From: Artemia franciscana
Lineage: Eukaryota > Arthropoda > Branchiopoda > Anostraca > Artemiidae
Assembly (NCBI RefSeq): GCF_032884065.1
Contig: NC_088863.1
Coordinates: 41,758,880-41,822,879, forward strand
Length of the DNA: 64,000 nt
Direction: 5' to 3'
This document shows positions 43,391 to 57,254 of this stretch, one piece after another. Position 1 is the stretch's first letter, and each line of letters opens with the position of its first letter. The translations under genes were made by a program, and so were the position numbers. Below the pieces are notes generated by a model. It worked only from the letters and a program-made list of their open reading frames with translations, did no database searches and was not told where the DNA came from.

Positions 43391-43850
43391 CCTGCTGGAA
43401 AAAAAAAGAAAAAAGCCAAGAGCACTTGTGACGAGGTCGGAACCTAAAATTAGACCCAGTACTAGAGTTATCGATTTTGCTGTTCTTTGTTTATTGGCAA
43501 TTATAACAAAGGTAAACTTGGAAAATACAGTGTTCCTGTAATCTCTTCGTGTTAGGTATTCTACTTGTAAAGAAGAGAAATTAGTTATATATGGCGTTTG
43601 TTTTCTTCTTTATGAATTCTATTGTATTTTTTTATTGCTTCGTTGCTGTATTCTTGTCGAATGTCGCCAGGCTCCTAGGCGGTTTAATCTTCTACAAAAT
43701 TAAAAGAAACGACACATATACAGCGTTTTGCAATATATTAGTTGCGTTTTCGCAGAGATTGTGATATCGGATACCACGGTCTTAAGTCGTTTTCGTAGTT
43801 ACCGTGGAATCCGATACCACGGTCCAGAGGCGTGACTATTAGGGTGGGGG
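43391..43850. other. unassigned, short direct/inverted words
   Basis: 'cggataccacggtc' near 43768 and 'ccgataccacggtcc' near 43811 form a direct pair around a reverse 'accgtgg'. Otherwise nothing recognised. Confidence 0.35.
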
Positions 43851-44754
43851 GAGGAGGGGAGATGCCTACCCCCCGGCACAAAGCACCAGGATTTTTAGTA
43901 AAAACACTAAAAAAGTGTTAGTTATTCCTGTTATGTCAATCACGTATCTAGAACTTGTGATTATTCTTCCCATCAATTTTTATCCCGATCTCTCCACTCT
44001 AAGCGTTTTCCAAGATTTCCATTTCCTCCCTCCATCCACAATGTCCCCGGATCCTATCCGAATTGAAAATTGAGCATCTGAGACATGAGATCTTCCTATA
44101 CATCAAGTTTCATTAAGATCCGATCACCCATTCGTAAGATAAACATACCTCAATCTTAGCGATTTCCTCTCCCTCCAGTCCCCCTCCAGATACTCAAATC
44201 GGGGAAACGACTGATATCAAGTCAATTTTTTCAGGTCCCTGACACGCCTACCAATTTCATCGTCCTAGCACGTCCAGAAGCACCAAATTCACCAAAGCAC
44301 TGGAAATCCCCCCAACGTTCCCAAAGAGAGCGGATTCGGTCTGGTTCTATCAATCACGTATCTAGGACTTGTGCTGGTGCTGTCCATCAAGTTTCATTCC
44401 GATTTCTGCACTCTAAGCGTTTTCCAAGATTTCCGGTTTCCCCCTCCAACTCCCGCCAATGTCACCGGATCCGGTCAGGATTTAAAATAAGAGCTCTGAG
44501 ACACGATTTCCTTCTAAATATTAGATTTCATTAAGATCCTATCACCCGTTCATAGGTTATAAATACCTCATTTTTTCAAATTTTCCCGAATTAACCGTCC
44601 CTCCACTCCTCCCCAGATGGTTGAATCGGGAAAGCGACTATGTCCAATTTGATCTGGTCCGGTCCCTGATACGCCTGCAAACTTCCATCGTCCTAGCTTA
44701 TCTGGAAGTGCCCGAATTAGCAAAACCGGGACCGACGGACCGACTGACAGACCG
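43851..44754 (+). repeat. R1 dispersed repeat, about three units
   Basis: 'tcaatcacgtatctag.acttgtg' occurs at about 43935 and 44348 and 'aagcgttttccaagatttcc' at about 44000 and 44416. The usual end 'ggaccgacggaccgactgac' is present but the terminal palindrome is missing: the repeat is cut at 44754 by the start of the duplicon. Confidence 0.75.
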
Positions 44755-46622
44755 ACGTGCTGATCCCAATGGTATACTTTGCATTTTAATCTGACGCCAT
44801 TTTCAGGGGCTTCAGGCTTTTTTCAAAATCACCATAAATTTCTTTTTGCTATAAGCTTTTACTTTTAAGACAAACCGCAATTATAGTTGCAATTCCTGAA
44901 TCAGCGTCAGATGGCAATTTTCTTTCACTAGGCAGTTTTTTTTACCGCGTTTTTTAACTTTTGGTTACTATAGACTGTTGTTCGCTCTTTACTAGGTTGC
45001 AGCTACCGCTGCAATCACGACTAATAAGCAGGATAATTTATGCAAGAATTCTTTCCTTGATCGGGTAAATGTACAAGAAGGCATTCACTGATGTTTTTTA
45101 ATATCAGTTTCAATTCTTTCATACAGTCCAAACATATGAATTGGCCGACGATGTGGCAAAAGAGCCCCTTCCCTTTAATGAATTCTTGGCCACCTCCCTA
45201 TACCTAGGATATACTCTTATACAGAAAACTTGGTGTTTTACTCATTGACAAGATCATCAAGCAATATAGTTTAATTACCACTTAAGACATAGCTTAATTT
45301 TAGACTTAGTAAAAATGTTTGCTTACAATATGATGCCAAATAAGGTTATATAACCAGCAATGTATTGTAGGTCAGCTAATATTGCGCTACTGTTCATTGA
45401 CAAACAAAATAGTTTTGGAATTTATCCGTTTAATGTGTGTTGGGACCTTGAATTAGTGGCTTATTGGCGTTCTAAAAATTATCAAGTTTATTGATATTGA
45501 CAAAAAAGCATGACTCGTGCCCCTTTTTTCTTAAAAATTCATAAAACGGGAGAATGTTTGCCTGAAAATTGTGTAGAATGGAAACCGTCCAATTTTCTAG
45601 GATTGTTTCCAACTTGTGACTTGAATAATCAATAAACTATTTGGATTTCGAAACACGTGACCACTATATGCGTCATACCCACTTACAAACCTGGCCCCGA
45701 GAAAAAAGTGCTGCATCAACGTCATTAAGGATAACGAATATATTTTACAAAATTAAAAATTTCTCTTTTTCTTATGTAGGAAGACAATGACGACGACTAG
45801 CGTGGGAATATCTACCCCTTGAATACTTCTTGAAGCTGGCGCTTTTGACTCGTAGTTATACAAGAATTTTCTGAGATAGCTTCGAAACAGCAGATAAAAT
45901 TTAAAAAGATGGAAATCATATAAGAGTACAGTTATGTACACAATACTTATGTAATCATTTCCGTTCAAGTTCGTGACTTTTGACAGCTATAAGAAAAAAG
46001 GGATCAGACAGGTCTGAACGCCCATCCCCACGAATCTCCTTGAGAATAATCCGTACTTATCGGTTATATAAAACACTATAAAATTTCGACACAAGAAACT
46101 GGTCAAGTAACTTCTTTATACCACACAATTAGCTTAGATCAGATGGGATAATAACCGGTTAGTTTGCTTTGACTTTTACTAGAATATACTGTCTCAACAT
46201 GGATGTTCAAGCTAAGATTTGAGATTTGCCAGGCACCGAAGAACAGCCAATTATATTTCTCCGGGATAAGGGGTTGTTGCCCAAAACAAAAAAAAACTCG
46301 TCAACGGACACACCTTGACTTTGTACTCCTATGAGAAGCTACATTACTAGAAGTGTACCACAAGGCCATGTTTAAAAATCGTCAATTTGCCTCATTTTAA
46401 CACGATTCTTAACCTAATTTCTGCGTTCTGGGTACACAATTCTAAGTTGTGATTTCACAATTTTTCCTAATAAAATATTATATTTTCATCATATTTTGTT
46501 TTATTTCATTAGATTTACCAAAAGTTCACTTTTCGAGTGTTTACTATATAACCGATAAGTGCCGAATTTTCCACCCAGTTTCTCCTATTTGCTCCCCTCT
46601 TGGAAACAAATTCATTTACACA

Positions 46623-46745
<123 letters not shown>

Positions 46746-47036
46746 GTTGCATGTTCAAGAGTCGGTAAACCTGACAATCTATTTATATGCACAGACAATG
46801 GGACAGCCAAGAATGTTGTATATTCTATCTATATATATCTATCTATATTCACAAGTGGGACACAGGGACACAACTACAATGGCGCGTAACTAATATGGCA
46901 TGTTACGACTTACGCGCCCGGGGGGCTTGGGGGGGGCGAAGCGTCCCTCCCAACAGCTAGTGATGAAATAATTCAGACGTCATATGCGGACAAACACGAC
47001 GTCAGTCGACAGACAGACAGATACACAAACAAACAA

Positions 47037-47038
<2 letters not shown>

Positions 47039-47110
<72 letters not shown>
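47039..47110. repeat. (TA)n microsatellite, copy 1, second
   Basis: About 36 TA repeats, preceded by 'gacagacagacagatacaca' and a GC-rich 'ggggggcgaagcgtccctccc' block at 46930-46951. Confidence 0.95.
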
Positions 47111-47113
<3 letters not shown>

Positions 47114-48956
47114 TCTTCGAAATAGATCCGAGCATTAAGGAGAATATTATAATTTTTCTAGAGGTCAAGGCAGGGGCCAAAATAAGTTAAGTAAACCACA
47201 ACTTGCCTTTGGGAAAACTCTCGCCTCAATTCATGAAAATAGGGGGGGGACAAAAATGTATTTATCGAAACTAGGGAACAACTGTGTTTTTTTCAAATAA
47301 AACACTAAAAAAAGCCATTTTCAGTGATAACTCCAGAAGAAGGTATTTATAAAAAATCTAGAGAGGGGGATTTGGGGAAGTAAATATCTCCCCCCAAAAT
47401 TGATGCCACTGTCTATACCTGTTCGAGTAGAAATTTCTGAGGAAATTTTATATCGAGGAGAGCACTATTTTTGAAACTGTAGCTTTGAGTACACTAGACC
47501 CTCCTCCTTCATCCAGTGCGCTTGAATATCACAACTTGTTGTAGTGCGGAAAAAATTATGGATTTCAAAACGCCTAAACCTACTTCACGTTAACGTAAAT
47601 TAAAATTAATTTCTTACTGAAATAAAACTAAAGGTGAAACTTAAAACTAGCGAAAATTATTGCTTCGTAGATTACGCAAGACATGTCCACAAAACCAACT
47701 CAAATGAACTGACTGGCGTCTATTTTGACTACGTTCTATTTTTCAATAGAATTCTATTCGTGATTTTTTTTTTCAACAGAATTATAGAATTCTAAAAACT
47801 TGCGCTTTACTGAAAATAAGTTATCAACCCCAAAAAGCAAGATCTTTTGTCAGGAGCAGAAAATTCCACAAGAAGCCTACAGAAAATAAAAGAATAATTA
47901 TACCAATGATGATACCAATAACTTTTAATATATAATAGTAATTCTCTTCATAAAAAAAATGAAATTTTTATAATTTGGCAGTTTTGTTTCAAACGTGTTT
48001 TAGTCATCAATCATTAAGGGGGCTGAGACGGTGAGCGTATAAGGGAGGACTTTGGCCATGAAGATCAAAGTGGCACTCTTATTATGCTCCCCATCCCTTT
48101 CACTACAGACATGGTACCAAGAAGTCCAATTTACTGAGAAGAAGTAGCTTTTAAGTGAGCCATTAAAAATCTTTCTAAGATCCATTGGTCGCCACTTTGC
48201 TGTGGCTCGATTTCTTTTTGTTCCTTGAAATATTATCATCTGCTGTAGATATAACAAAACCTTGGCAATCAATGCAACATTCATGTTTTTATCAGCTAAT
48301 GATTTCATGAACGAACATGAAACCAATCAGGGGTAGATCCAGGGGGGCCTCAGGCCCTCCCCACGATTTTTCTGGCACCCTCATTCGCATTCCGTTCTTT
48401 TTTTCTTTTTTGCTCTTTTTTAAGTAAACTTGTCAATTTGATCAATTTTTCCTAGCTGATTTACCCAATTAACAACAAAAAGCAAAGTTTTTTATGAATG
48501 TAAAGAGCAAAGTTGAAACTTGAAATGAACAAAAATTATTTATTTTCAGGCGGTTGAGCACATATCTGCAAAATTGGCAGAAAATTCTTTGATTGGTGCT
48601 TGTTTCCCTATTTTACGAACATGGAAACTCATTGAAGATGAATAAGTTTTTCTTTGTTTTAAACGTTCGATAAACATTCGGTAACACCGGAAGTTATAGC
48701 TATTTGTCAATTCACAATGACAAAGTAGAAGTTTGTAGGTAAAAGTTCAAAATGGATAAAAATAAAAAATCTGGACACGAGCAGAGAATGGATAAAAGAT
48801 GAAGAATGATGGCGAATGTGCAAAAAAAATCGAAAGATATTTCCGGATATTTTGGTAAAATACCCGGAAATCGAAAGGTCAGTTTTTATTAATAATAAAC
48901 CCGCTCCACCCTAAAAAAGTCCATGATTTTAGATGTGTAACTAATTAAACAGCGAA

Positions 48957-50640
48957 TGACCCCATAGGGCTTTCGTGTGAATAAATCGATCTATCTATCT
49001 ATTTTAACTATATAGCTAATTTGGTTGAAATTAGATGAATGAAAGAGTTAAAAGCAATTTAGGCTAGGAACAAATCAATGGGGTCGGAGGGGGCAACCCT
49101 CCCCCCAAGACACTTCTCGCACCCTTATTCCGTTCTTTTTTTTTAATCATTTTTAAAATAAACTTGTCAATTTGGTGCCCACCTCGAATCACACTGGCGC
49201 CCTTGGTCCAGTGGCCCCCGCGCCCAAGATTTTGCTCTTGATCTGTTAGAAATTCAGACATGAAACTACTCGCACGATCAGTTTACGAATCATTTCGTTA
49301 TAAAATTATAAGATAAACCTAGTCTTCAGGAAAAATTAATCATATAATTAGGGTAAGGTTTCTGGGCGTCAATGATGGGTTTAGACTATGATAAGGCAAC
49401 TTACAACATTAATTTATCTTCAGGGGAAATTTTTCGAAATGCCCCTACCCCCTCCCCACTTGAAAAAATCTTAATTTTAAGACTTAAATCACTTAATTTT
49501 AAGATTTAATAACCACTTATTTTAGTATTTGAATAATTGAATAGCAAATGGTCCAATAGGGCTTTCATGTGATAAATCTATCTATTTATTTTGATTATAT
49601 AGCTAATTTGGTTGAAATTAGATGAATGCAGAGTTAAAAGCAATTTAGGTTAGGAACAGGTCCACGGGGTCGGAGAAGGTGATCCTTCCCCCAAGATATT
49701 TCTGGCGCCCTTATTCCATCCTTTTTTCTTTTTAATTTTTATTTTAAACTTGTCAATCTGGTGCCCACCTCGAGTCACATTGGTGCCCTTTGTCAAGTGG
49801 CCCCCCGCCCAAGATTTTGCTCTTGATCTGTTGGAGATTTAGAAATGAAACTGCTCGCACAATCAGTTTAGGAATCATTTCGTCATAAAATTGTAAGATA
49901 AACCTCGTTTTCAGGAAAAATTAATCATATAATTCAACTTGCTTGCTAGATCTTCACCTTCAGATTGTGTTTTCTTTTTTTCTTTTTTCGGTATTTTTTT
50001 TATTCTCTTTCTTAAGAGCCCGTCGATTTAGGGTATGGTTTCTGGACGTTACTGATGGGGGGTATGATAAGGCAACTTACAACAATAATTTTTGTTAAGG
50101 AAGAATTTTTTTAACTGCCCCTGCCCTCTCCCCACTCGACAAAATCCTTAATTTTAGTTTTGTAACTAATTAAACAGCGAATGGCCTAATAGGGCTTACG
50201 TGTGATAAATCTATCTATCTATTTTGTATATTTGTATAGCTAATTTTGTTGACATTACATGAATGAAAGACTTAAAAGCAATTTAAGGCAGGAACAGATC
50301 CATGTGTTGGAGGGGGTGTTCCTCCTCCCAAGACACTTCTCGCACCCTTATTCCGTTCTTTTTTCTTTTTTGAAATAAACTTTTTAATTTGGTGCCCACA
50401 TCGAGTCACAGTGGCCCCCGCGCCCAAGATTTTGCTCTTGATCTGCAAGAGATTCAGACATGGAACAGCTCGCACGATCAGTTTACAAATTATTTCGTCA
50501 TAAAATTACAGGATAAAACTCGTTTTCAGGAAAAATTAATCATATAATTAAACTTGCTTGCTAGATCTTCATTTTCAGATTGGGTTTTCTTTGTTTCTTT
50601 TTTTGGCAGGTTTTTTTATTATTATTATTATTATTCTCTT
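48957..50640. repeat. three tandem ~0.6-kb units, copy 1
   Basis: 'ccaatagggctt.cgtgtgataaatc' starts units at about 48960, 49550 and 50180. Each then has 'gctaatttggttgaaattagatgaatg', a G/C-rich inverted-looking block ('gaggggg..a.ccctcccc') and 'cccaagattttgctcttgatctg'. The block resembles the 'ggatccagggggg' repeat seen at 22278 and 48335. Confidence 0.7.
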
Positions 50641-51167
50641 TCTTAAGAGTTCATCGATTTAGGGTACAGTTTACGGGAGTCATTGATGGAGATAAGATAA
50701 GGATGGGTCACGGCAGGGGAGACACATTATTAAGGGGGTTTCGGGAAATGTTTTGCATATTTGAGTTTGTCGAGTGGGATTTGGGAGAGCTAATTCACAT
50801 GCCCTATCTCATTGAGATCCCTGACTGTAGTAAGATGCAGCGTAGAATACTCTCTTCCTAGGAAAGTCCTAGTGCAATGTCGTCAATGTTATCTGGACAT
50901 AATGTGGAAGCTGGGAACTACCCAGATTGATAAGGTCGACGTAGGCTGGCTGATTCACAAGTATCAATTATCGCAAGGTCTATTGTCCCGGCAAGAGAAC
51001 TTGGGAGACTATTCATTTTTTTTGCCCTTGTCCCCCTCTCTTTCGTCATTAACTGCCCCGACATTACTCCCATATATTTTTATGATTACCCCTAAACTAT
51101 GGGGGACTAATAGATAATGACCATATCAGTGACTATCTCATCGTATATTATTTCGTCTACCATAGCT

Positions 51168-51169
<2 letters not shown>
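50640..51169 (+). other. highly conserved non-repetitive stretch, copy 1
   Basis: Two overlapping open frames (50580-50861 and 50812-51117) span this stretch, but neither has a recognised motif. It differs from 60739-61269 at only about two positions, fewer than elsewhere in the duplicon. Function unknown; the reading frames may be chance. Confidence 0.35.

Positions 51170-51226
<57 letters not shown>
51170..51226. repeat. poly-T tract (57 nt)
   Basis: An uninterrupted T-run followed by 'atagaagcaca'. The partner in copy 2 (61270-61320) is 51 nt. It could be the poly(A) tail of a minus-strand retroelement, but no element was recognised beside it. Confidence 0.85.
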
Positions 51227-51229
<3 letters not shown>

Positions 51230-52169
51230 GAAGCACATTTCTTGGGACACATCTGCAAAACAGAAGTGATTGCCCGCTACAAGGCATGTGAAAAATTTTA
51301 GGTCTGCAAAACGCCCAAATTTCCCGCTTGGGGATACTTTTGGTTAAATGATACTGCACCCTCTGTTTGTAGACATTTTGGTGCAACTGTTTCATAGATT
51401 CGAAGAGTGGTGATTATGGAACAACGAAACACTGAAACAAAAGGTTTCAACCACTTGCCCTCCCTGATATTCCATTAGAAACAGATAGCTTTAAAAAACT
51501 TACTTTTTTCCATATTTCAAAAAATCCAGAGAACCAAACTAAACCAAATTCAAGTCCGAAAAAAATTGGGAACTTCTCTGATAATTATGACAGTTTAAGG
51601 GACGTTTGAAATTTGCCCTAGCTCCTACCGTGTTAGTCATAGAAATTTAAAGTAAGGTGTTCCCAGATGGGAACGTTGGAGGCTAATGGGTTAAGTTATA
51701 AATTATTAAAGCACGTGTTTAAACAGTAATTTTACCGTGTTTTGGCATAACACCCTAAATTGAGATAAGGCAGAACATCCAAAACCATCCATTTCTGAAG
51801 TGAACAAAAGCATCAGAAGAAAACGCTGTATCTCTACTTAGGGCGTATTTTTGTGAATATTTTTCCTATTTTTAACGCTTAACAGGGAATTTTATAAAGA
51901 AAAAAATAACCTAACTGGTTCTAACGGGAGAAATGCTCAGAATTGATCATTTAGGACTTGATTGAGCACTGGAGGTCAATATACTGATCAGACAGAATTA
52001 ATGAAACCCTATAAATTCGTTTAGAAAAAAAAAATAACTCAGAAAAATAATTTTGCCTAGACACCGTAAATTTACTGTCGATAGTGTTGAAAAAATATCA
52101 ATTATTTTGGGTCACCTACCTTTACTAGTATTTTCTTAAAGGGTTTTCTTTAACAAGAAAAAAAAAAGA

Positions 52170-52905
52170 ATTTTTCAGATGCCTCAAGTCTGTCGTTTCC
52201 CTCAGTTCAAGATGATTCATTTCATTCAAATTCAAAGACTCTGACGATAACTTCAAGTTTGCCGTTACCCGTTGCCTCTAGTTCTCACACAGATTCGACT
52301 ACAGAGACACTGCCTACCAACTCCACCAAGGACAACGAGGTGTAACTACCGACTTTTTTCCACGATTCCAACACAGATATTACAGTGAAACATTCTGATC
52401 AGCAAACAGAAGGATCGAAATATGACGCAAGAGCCAAGATGCAGCAGATGGAGACGAGATACCCAAGCAGCAGTACATCCTCCTCGCTTGACACCCTTCT
52501 CTCACTTCGGTTTCGCAGGGATACTAAAAGAAACAAACCAACTAACATCTGAAGATATTGCGTTTTTTCTTAGCGAAAGATGGAAGCCAAAGAACCAAAC
52601 CGAAGTTCCAACTTCAAGACAAAGACGAAAGGCTTAACTCGTCGACTTAACATTGAGCTTCTTGGCCGATTTCTCTGGCTTGCGGTGAGCTGTCACCAAG
52701 AACACGAGGGAATTGGTGTGGTGTAGTGTTCGCACCTGGAATCCAATAGCGGAAAGGAGAATAACCCAGCTACAACTCTTTTCATCCCACGATATGAACC
52801 AGATCTACAGAAACGAGACTTACAGACTAACCGACAAATCTGTCAAGAAGAGAACCGGGTCCAAAAACATAAGGAGGCATGGGTGGAATAGGAGTGACAT
52901 ATAGT
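52170..52905 (+). pseudogene. Ser/Thr-rich coding-like remnant, copy 1
   Basis: After 'gaatttttcag' the + strand reads 'ASSLSFPSVQDDSFHS', 'SSSHTDSTTETLPTNSTKD', a TAA, then 'ARAKMQQMETRYPSSSTSSS' in the same frame, and further pieces in other frames ('LTSEDIAFFLSERWKPKNQT' at 52530, 'IPRYEPDLQKRDLQTNRQIC' near 52790). The same breaks exist in copy 2, so the gene was dead before duplication. The family is not recognised; an old gag-like or host exon remnant are both possible. Confidence 0.35.
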
Positions 52906-52927
52906 AAAAACAAATAGTGAAAGAGCA

Positions 52928-52995
52928 CACACACGAACACATACAGAAACACACGCACAAATACAAAGGCACACACACACACACACAAAAAAAAG
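52928..52995. repeat. (CA)n-rich microsatellite, copy 1
   Basis: 'acacacacgaacacatacag' passing into pure (ac)n and then an A-run. Copy 2 counterpart lies at 63021-63087. Confidence 0.8.
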
Positions 52996-53908
52996 ACTAC
53001 TTTAGTACTTAAGATAGATAAGCACTTGAATGAGGCCTTAACCTTACACACCCATCCAATTACCAAGGACAAACAGTTTTTCAAAATTCATATCTTGGAA
53101 TATCACATTGCTTCATATTACCATAGAAAAAAAATAGCTAGGTGTTGGGGGTTGCTTTTATTGTTAGGAGTGTGGGGGTGGCGCCGAAGAACCTTCACGT
53201 TGGTACCCCGATTACTACTAGTTTAACTCCAGCAGTTCATTAGAATGTATTTTTTAAATCTATGTATTTTTTAAGGAAATTTAAAGGAATGAGACATTAA
53301 ATTTTTAGGTTACAAATCATACAATGTAAGGCTATTAAGGGCTAGTATTAAGGGCTATTACCCCTTACTCTCAAGTCCCCACCCCCATGAGAATACTGAT
53401 TTTTTTTTTTTTTAAGTTGACAATTCAAACAAGGAGTAGAAAATACTTTCAGGGATGGGTAAATTGATCTTTCTTCTAGTTTACATTTCAGATTAAAGAA
53501 GGAGGAGATATAAACGCTCTAGATATTACATTAACGTCATTTTATCAGAATTCTCCTGTTAAAAACAAAACTTCAAATGCCTACTACATTGCCAGCTGTA
53601 AGATGGATGGAACATGAAACTAAATGAATTAACGAGCATTCTACTGGTGTATGATTCTAAGAGAAAGGTATATCTACATTAAATTAAAATATTAATACTT
53701 TGTGATTGTGTAAATGACATTATTTCAATATAAAATATCTATATATACTAATATATTATATTTTCTCTATCATTATTAGACTTGTATGGTATTCGAAGAA
53801 ACTAGGAACTTTAAATATATTTGGGTATATAACCTGCCGCGGTAGGTCTATAATAAACATCATAATATAAATACTTTCCTTTTTGAAAAAAAAATCAGCT
53901 TTGACAGT

Positions 53909-54040
53909 ATGGGACACGACCCATTCCATGTTTTGGTTCTTATGGGACACGACCCATTCCATGTTTTGGTTCTTATGGGACACGACCCATTCCATGTTTT
54001 GGTTATTATGGGACACGACCCATTCCATGTTTTGGTTCTG
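53909..54040. repeat. 33-bp minisatellite, four copies
   Basis: Units at 53909, 53942, 53975 and 54008 begin 'atgggacacgacccattcca' and continue 'tgttttggttctt'. Only one or two base changes separate them. Since 33 is divisible by three, both strands stay open (11-residue periods 'WDTTHSMFWFL' and 'NQNMEWVVSHK'), but no gene context supports expression. Confidence 0.9.
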
Positions 54041-54796
54041 GTTCTTATTAAAGAATCCAGAAAAAAAAGGAGCCCTTGACACAAGTAAAACCAAATATTC
54101 CTTTGCTTTTCGTGGAACGTCTTCAAAACATTTTTAGCAGCCAAAGCAACAAGGCAGGACCCCCACATTTCAAGTTCTCCTCAGATATTCTACAGCAACC
54201 AGGTGTGCGGTTGATTTTCAGTCTCCTTATAGAAGATGTTGGAATCTTGTAGCGGATCAAGGGGCTGCTTTACAATTCTCTACCTCTTGTACAAACAATT
54301 GTATTTCCACTCTTAGAAATTGGAGGTTTCCCCATTAATTAATTTTTTTTTATCAAGCTCTAAAGAAGAAAAAAGCCTGGCCTACTCATTCAAAAAGTCT
54401 CAATGAAGCCATAGTAATTTATTCATCAAAGAATCTGCTCGCGTCTGCTGTTAATACGCATTTCATTGCTATAGGAAAACAGTATTGGCTTTCAAAGAGG
54501 TTTCTTTGTCATTTTACATCAGCAGCAACCAGATTCACACAAACGAACTGCTCTGACGAAAGCGATATCGACACACCCACCTATCATTACGCTCGAACCA
54601 CATTGGCACACTTGGTCCAGTGCCCCCTCCCTCCAAGATTTTTTTCTAGATCCGCCCCTGGAACCAATTGCGGCATTCACGTTTCTGAGCTTTTTTTCAG
54701 ATGGGAGGGAGCATGGTTTTAGACCATAACAAATCGATTAGCAGCCTTAGAATTTACATTCCCCAGTATTTTGACCTTCTTTGGGGAAAAGAAGGT
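54041..54796. other. unassigned end of duplicon copy 1
   Basis: Weak + strand coding-like words near 54360-54480 ('NTHFIAIGKQ') hint at a LINE fragment. 54650-54662 has the reverse complement of the 'ggcggatc' repeat word. Its counterpart in copy 2 would lie beyond the window. Confidence 0.35.
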
Positions 54797-56661
54797 GCTG
54801 ACGTGCTGATCCCAATGGTATACTTTTCATTTTAATCTGACGCCATTTGAGGGGCTTCAGGCTTTTTTCAAAATCACCATAAATCTCTTTTCGCTATAAA
54901 CTTTTACTTTTAAGACAAACCGGAATAATAGTTGCAATTCCTGAATCAGCGTCAGATGGCAATTTTCTTTCACTAGGCAGTTTTTTTTACCGCGTTTTTT
55001 AACTTTTGGTTACTATAGACTGTTGTTCGCTCTTTACTAGGTTGCAGCTACCGCCGCAATCACGACTTATAAGCAGGATAATTTATGCAAGAATTCCTTC
55101 CTTGATCGGGTAAATTTACAAGAAGGCATTCATTGATGTTTTTTAATATCAGTTTCAATTCTTTCATACAGTCCAAACATATGAATTGGCCGACGATGTG
55201 TCAAAAGAGCCCCTTCCCTTTAGTGAATTCTTGGCCACCTCCCTATACCTAGGATATATTCTTATACAGAAAACTTAGTGTTTTACTCATTGACAAGATC
55301 ATCAAGCAATATAGTTTAATTACCACTTAAGACATAGCTTAATTTTAGACTTAGTAAAAATGTTTGCTTACAATATGATGCCAAATAAGGTTATATAACC
55401 AGCAATGTATTGTAGGTCAGCTAATATTGCGCTACTGTTCATTGACAAACAAAATAGTTTTGGAATTTATCCGTTTAATGTGTGTTGGGACCTTGAAGTA
55501 TTGGCTTATTGGTCTTCTAAAAATTATCAAGTTTATTGATATTGACAAAAAAGCATGACTCGTGCCCCTTTTTTCTTAAAAATTCATAAAACGGGAGAAT
55601 GTTTGCCTGAAAATTGTGTAGTATGGAAACCGTCCAATTTTCTAGGATTGTTTCCAAATTGTGACTTGAATAATCAATAAACTATTTTGATTTCGAAACA
55701 CGTGACCACTATATACGTCATACCCAATTAAAAAGCTGGCCCCGAGAAAAAAGTGTTGCATCAACGTCATTAAGGATAACGAATATATTTCACATAAGTA
55801 AAAATTTCTCTTTTTTTTATGTAGGAAGACAATGACGATGACTAGCATGAGAATATCTACCCCTTGAATACTTCTTGAAGCTGGCGCTTTTGACTCGTAG
55901 TTATACAAGAATTTTCTGAGATAGCTTCGAAACAGCAGATAAAATTTAAATAGATGGAAATCGTATAAGAGTACAGTTGAATACTTATGTAATCATTTCC
56001 GTTCAAGTTCGTGACTTTTGACAGCAATAAGAAAAAAGGGATCAGACAGGCCTTAACGCCCATCCCCACGAATCTCCTTGAGAATATTCCGTACTTATCG
56101 GTTATGTAAAACACTATAAAATTTCGACTCAAGAAACTGGTCAAGTAACTTCTTTATACCACACAATTAGTTTAGATCAGATGGGATAATAACCGGTTAG
56201 TTTGCTTTGACTTTTAATAGAATATACTGTTTCACCTTGGATGTTCAAGCTAAGATTTGAGATTTGCCAGGGACCGAAGAACAGCCAATTATATTTCTCC
56301 GGGATAAGGGGTTGTTGCCCAAAACAAAAAAAAACTCGTCAACGGACACACCTTGACTTTGTACTCCTATGAGAAGCTACATTACTAGAAGTGTACCACA
56401 AGGCCATGTTTAAAAATCGTCAATTTGCCTCGTTTTAGCATGATTCTTAACGAAATTTCTGCGTTCTGGGTATACAAGTCTAAGCTGTATTTTCACAATT
56501 TTTCCTAATAAAATATCATATTTTCATCACATTTTGTCATATTTCATTAGATTTATCAAAATTTCACTTTTCGAGTGTTTGTTATATAACCGATAAGTGC
56601 CGAATATTCCACCCAGTATCTCCTATTTGCTCCCCTCTTGGAAACAAATTCATTTACACAG

Positions 56662-56770
<109 letters not shown>

Positions 56771-56991
56771 CATGTTCAAGAGTCGGTAAACCTGACAATC
56801 TATTTATATGCACAGACAATGGGACAGCCAAGAATGTTGTATATTCTATCTATATATATATATATCTATCTATATTCACAGGTGGGACACAGGGACACAA
56901 CTACAATGGCGCGTAACTAATATGGCGCGTAACGACTTACGCGCCCGGGGGGCTTGGGGGGGGGGGGCGAAGCGTCCCTCCCAACTAGGTA

Positions 56992-57018
56992 TTGGGGTGG
57001 CGCGAAGCGCCACCCCAA
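56992..57018. other. perfect 12-bp hairpin with GCGAAGC tip, copy 2 only
   Basis: ttggggtggcgc-gaa-gcgccaccccaa. The tip GCGAAGC is known as an unusually stable DNA mini-hairpin. Copy 1 lacks this block at the equivalent place (46951-46957). A partial GCGAAGC word also occurs just upstream in both copies (gggcgaagcgtccc). Confidence 0.85.
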
Positions 57019-57097
57019 CAGCTAGTGATGAAATAATTCAGACGTCATATGCGGACAAACACGACGTCAGTCGACAGACAGACACACAAACAAACAA

Positions 57098-57254
<157 letters not shown>

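Noticed and set aside
43741..43840. Possible regulatory palindrome around 'ataccacggtc'
   Set aside because: Only a short imperfect direct/inverted pair with no gene nearby.
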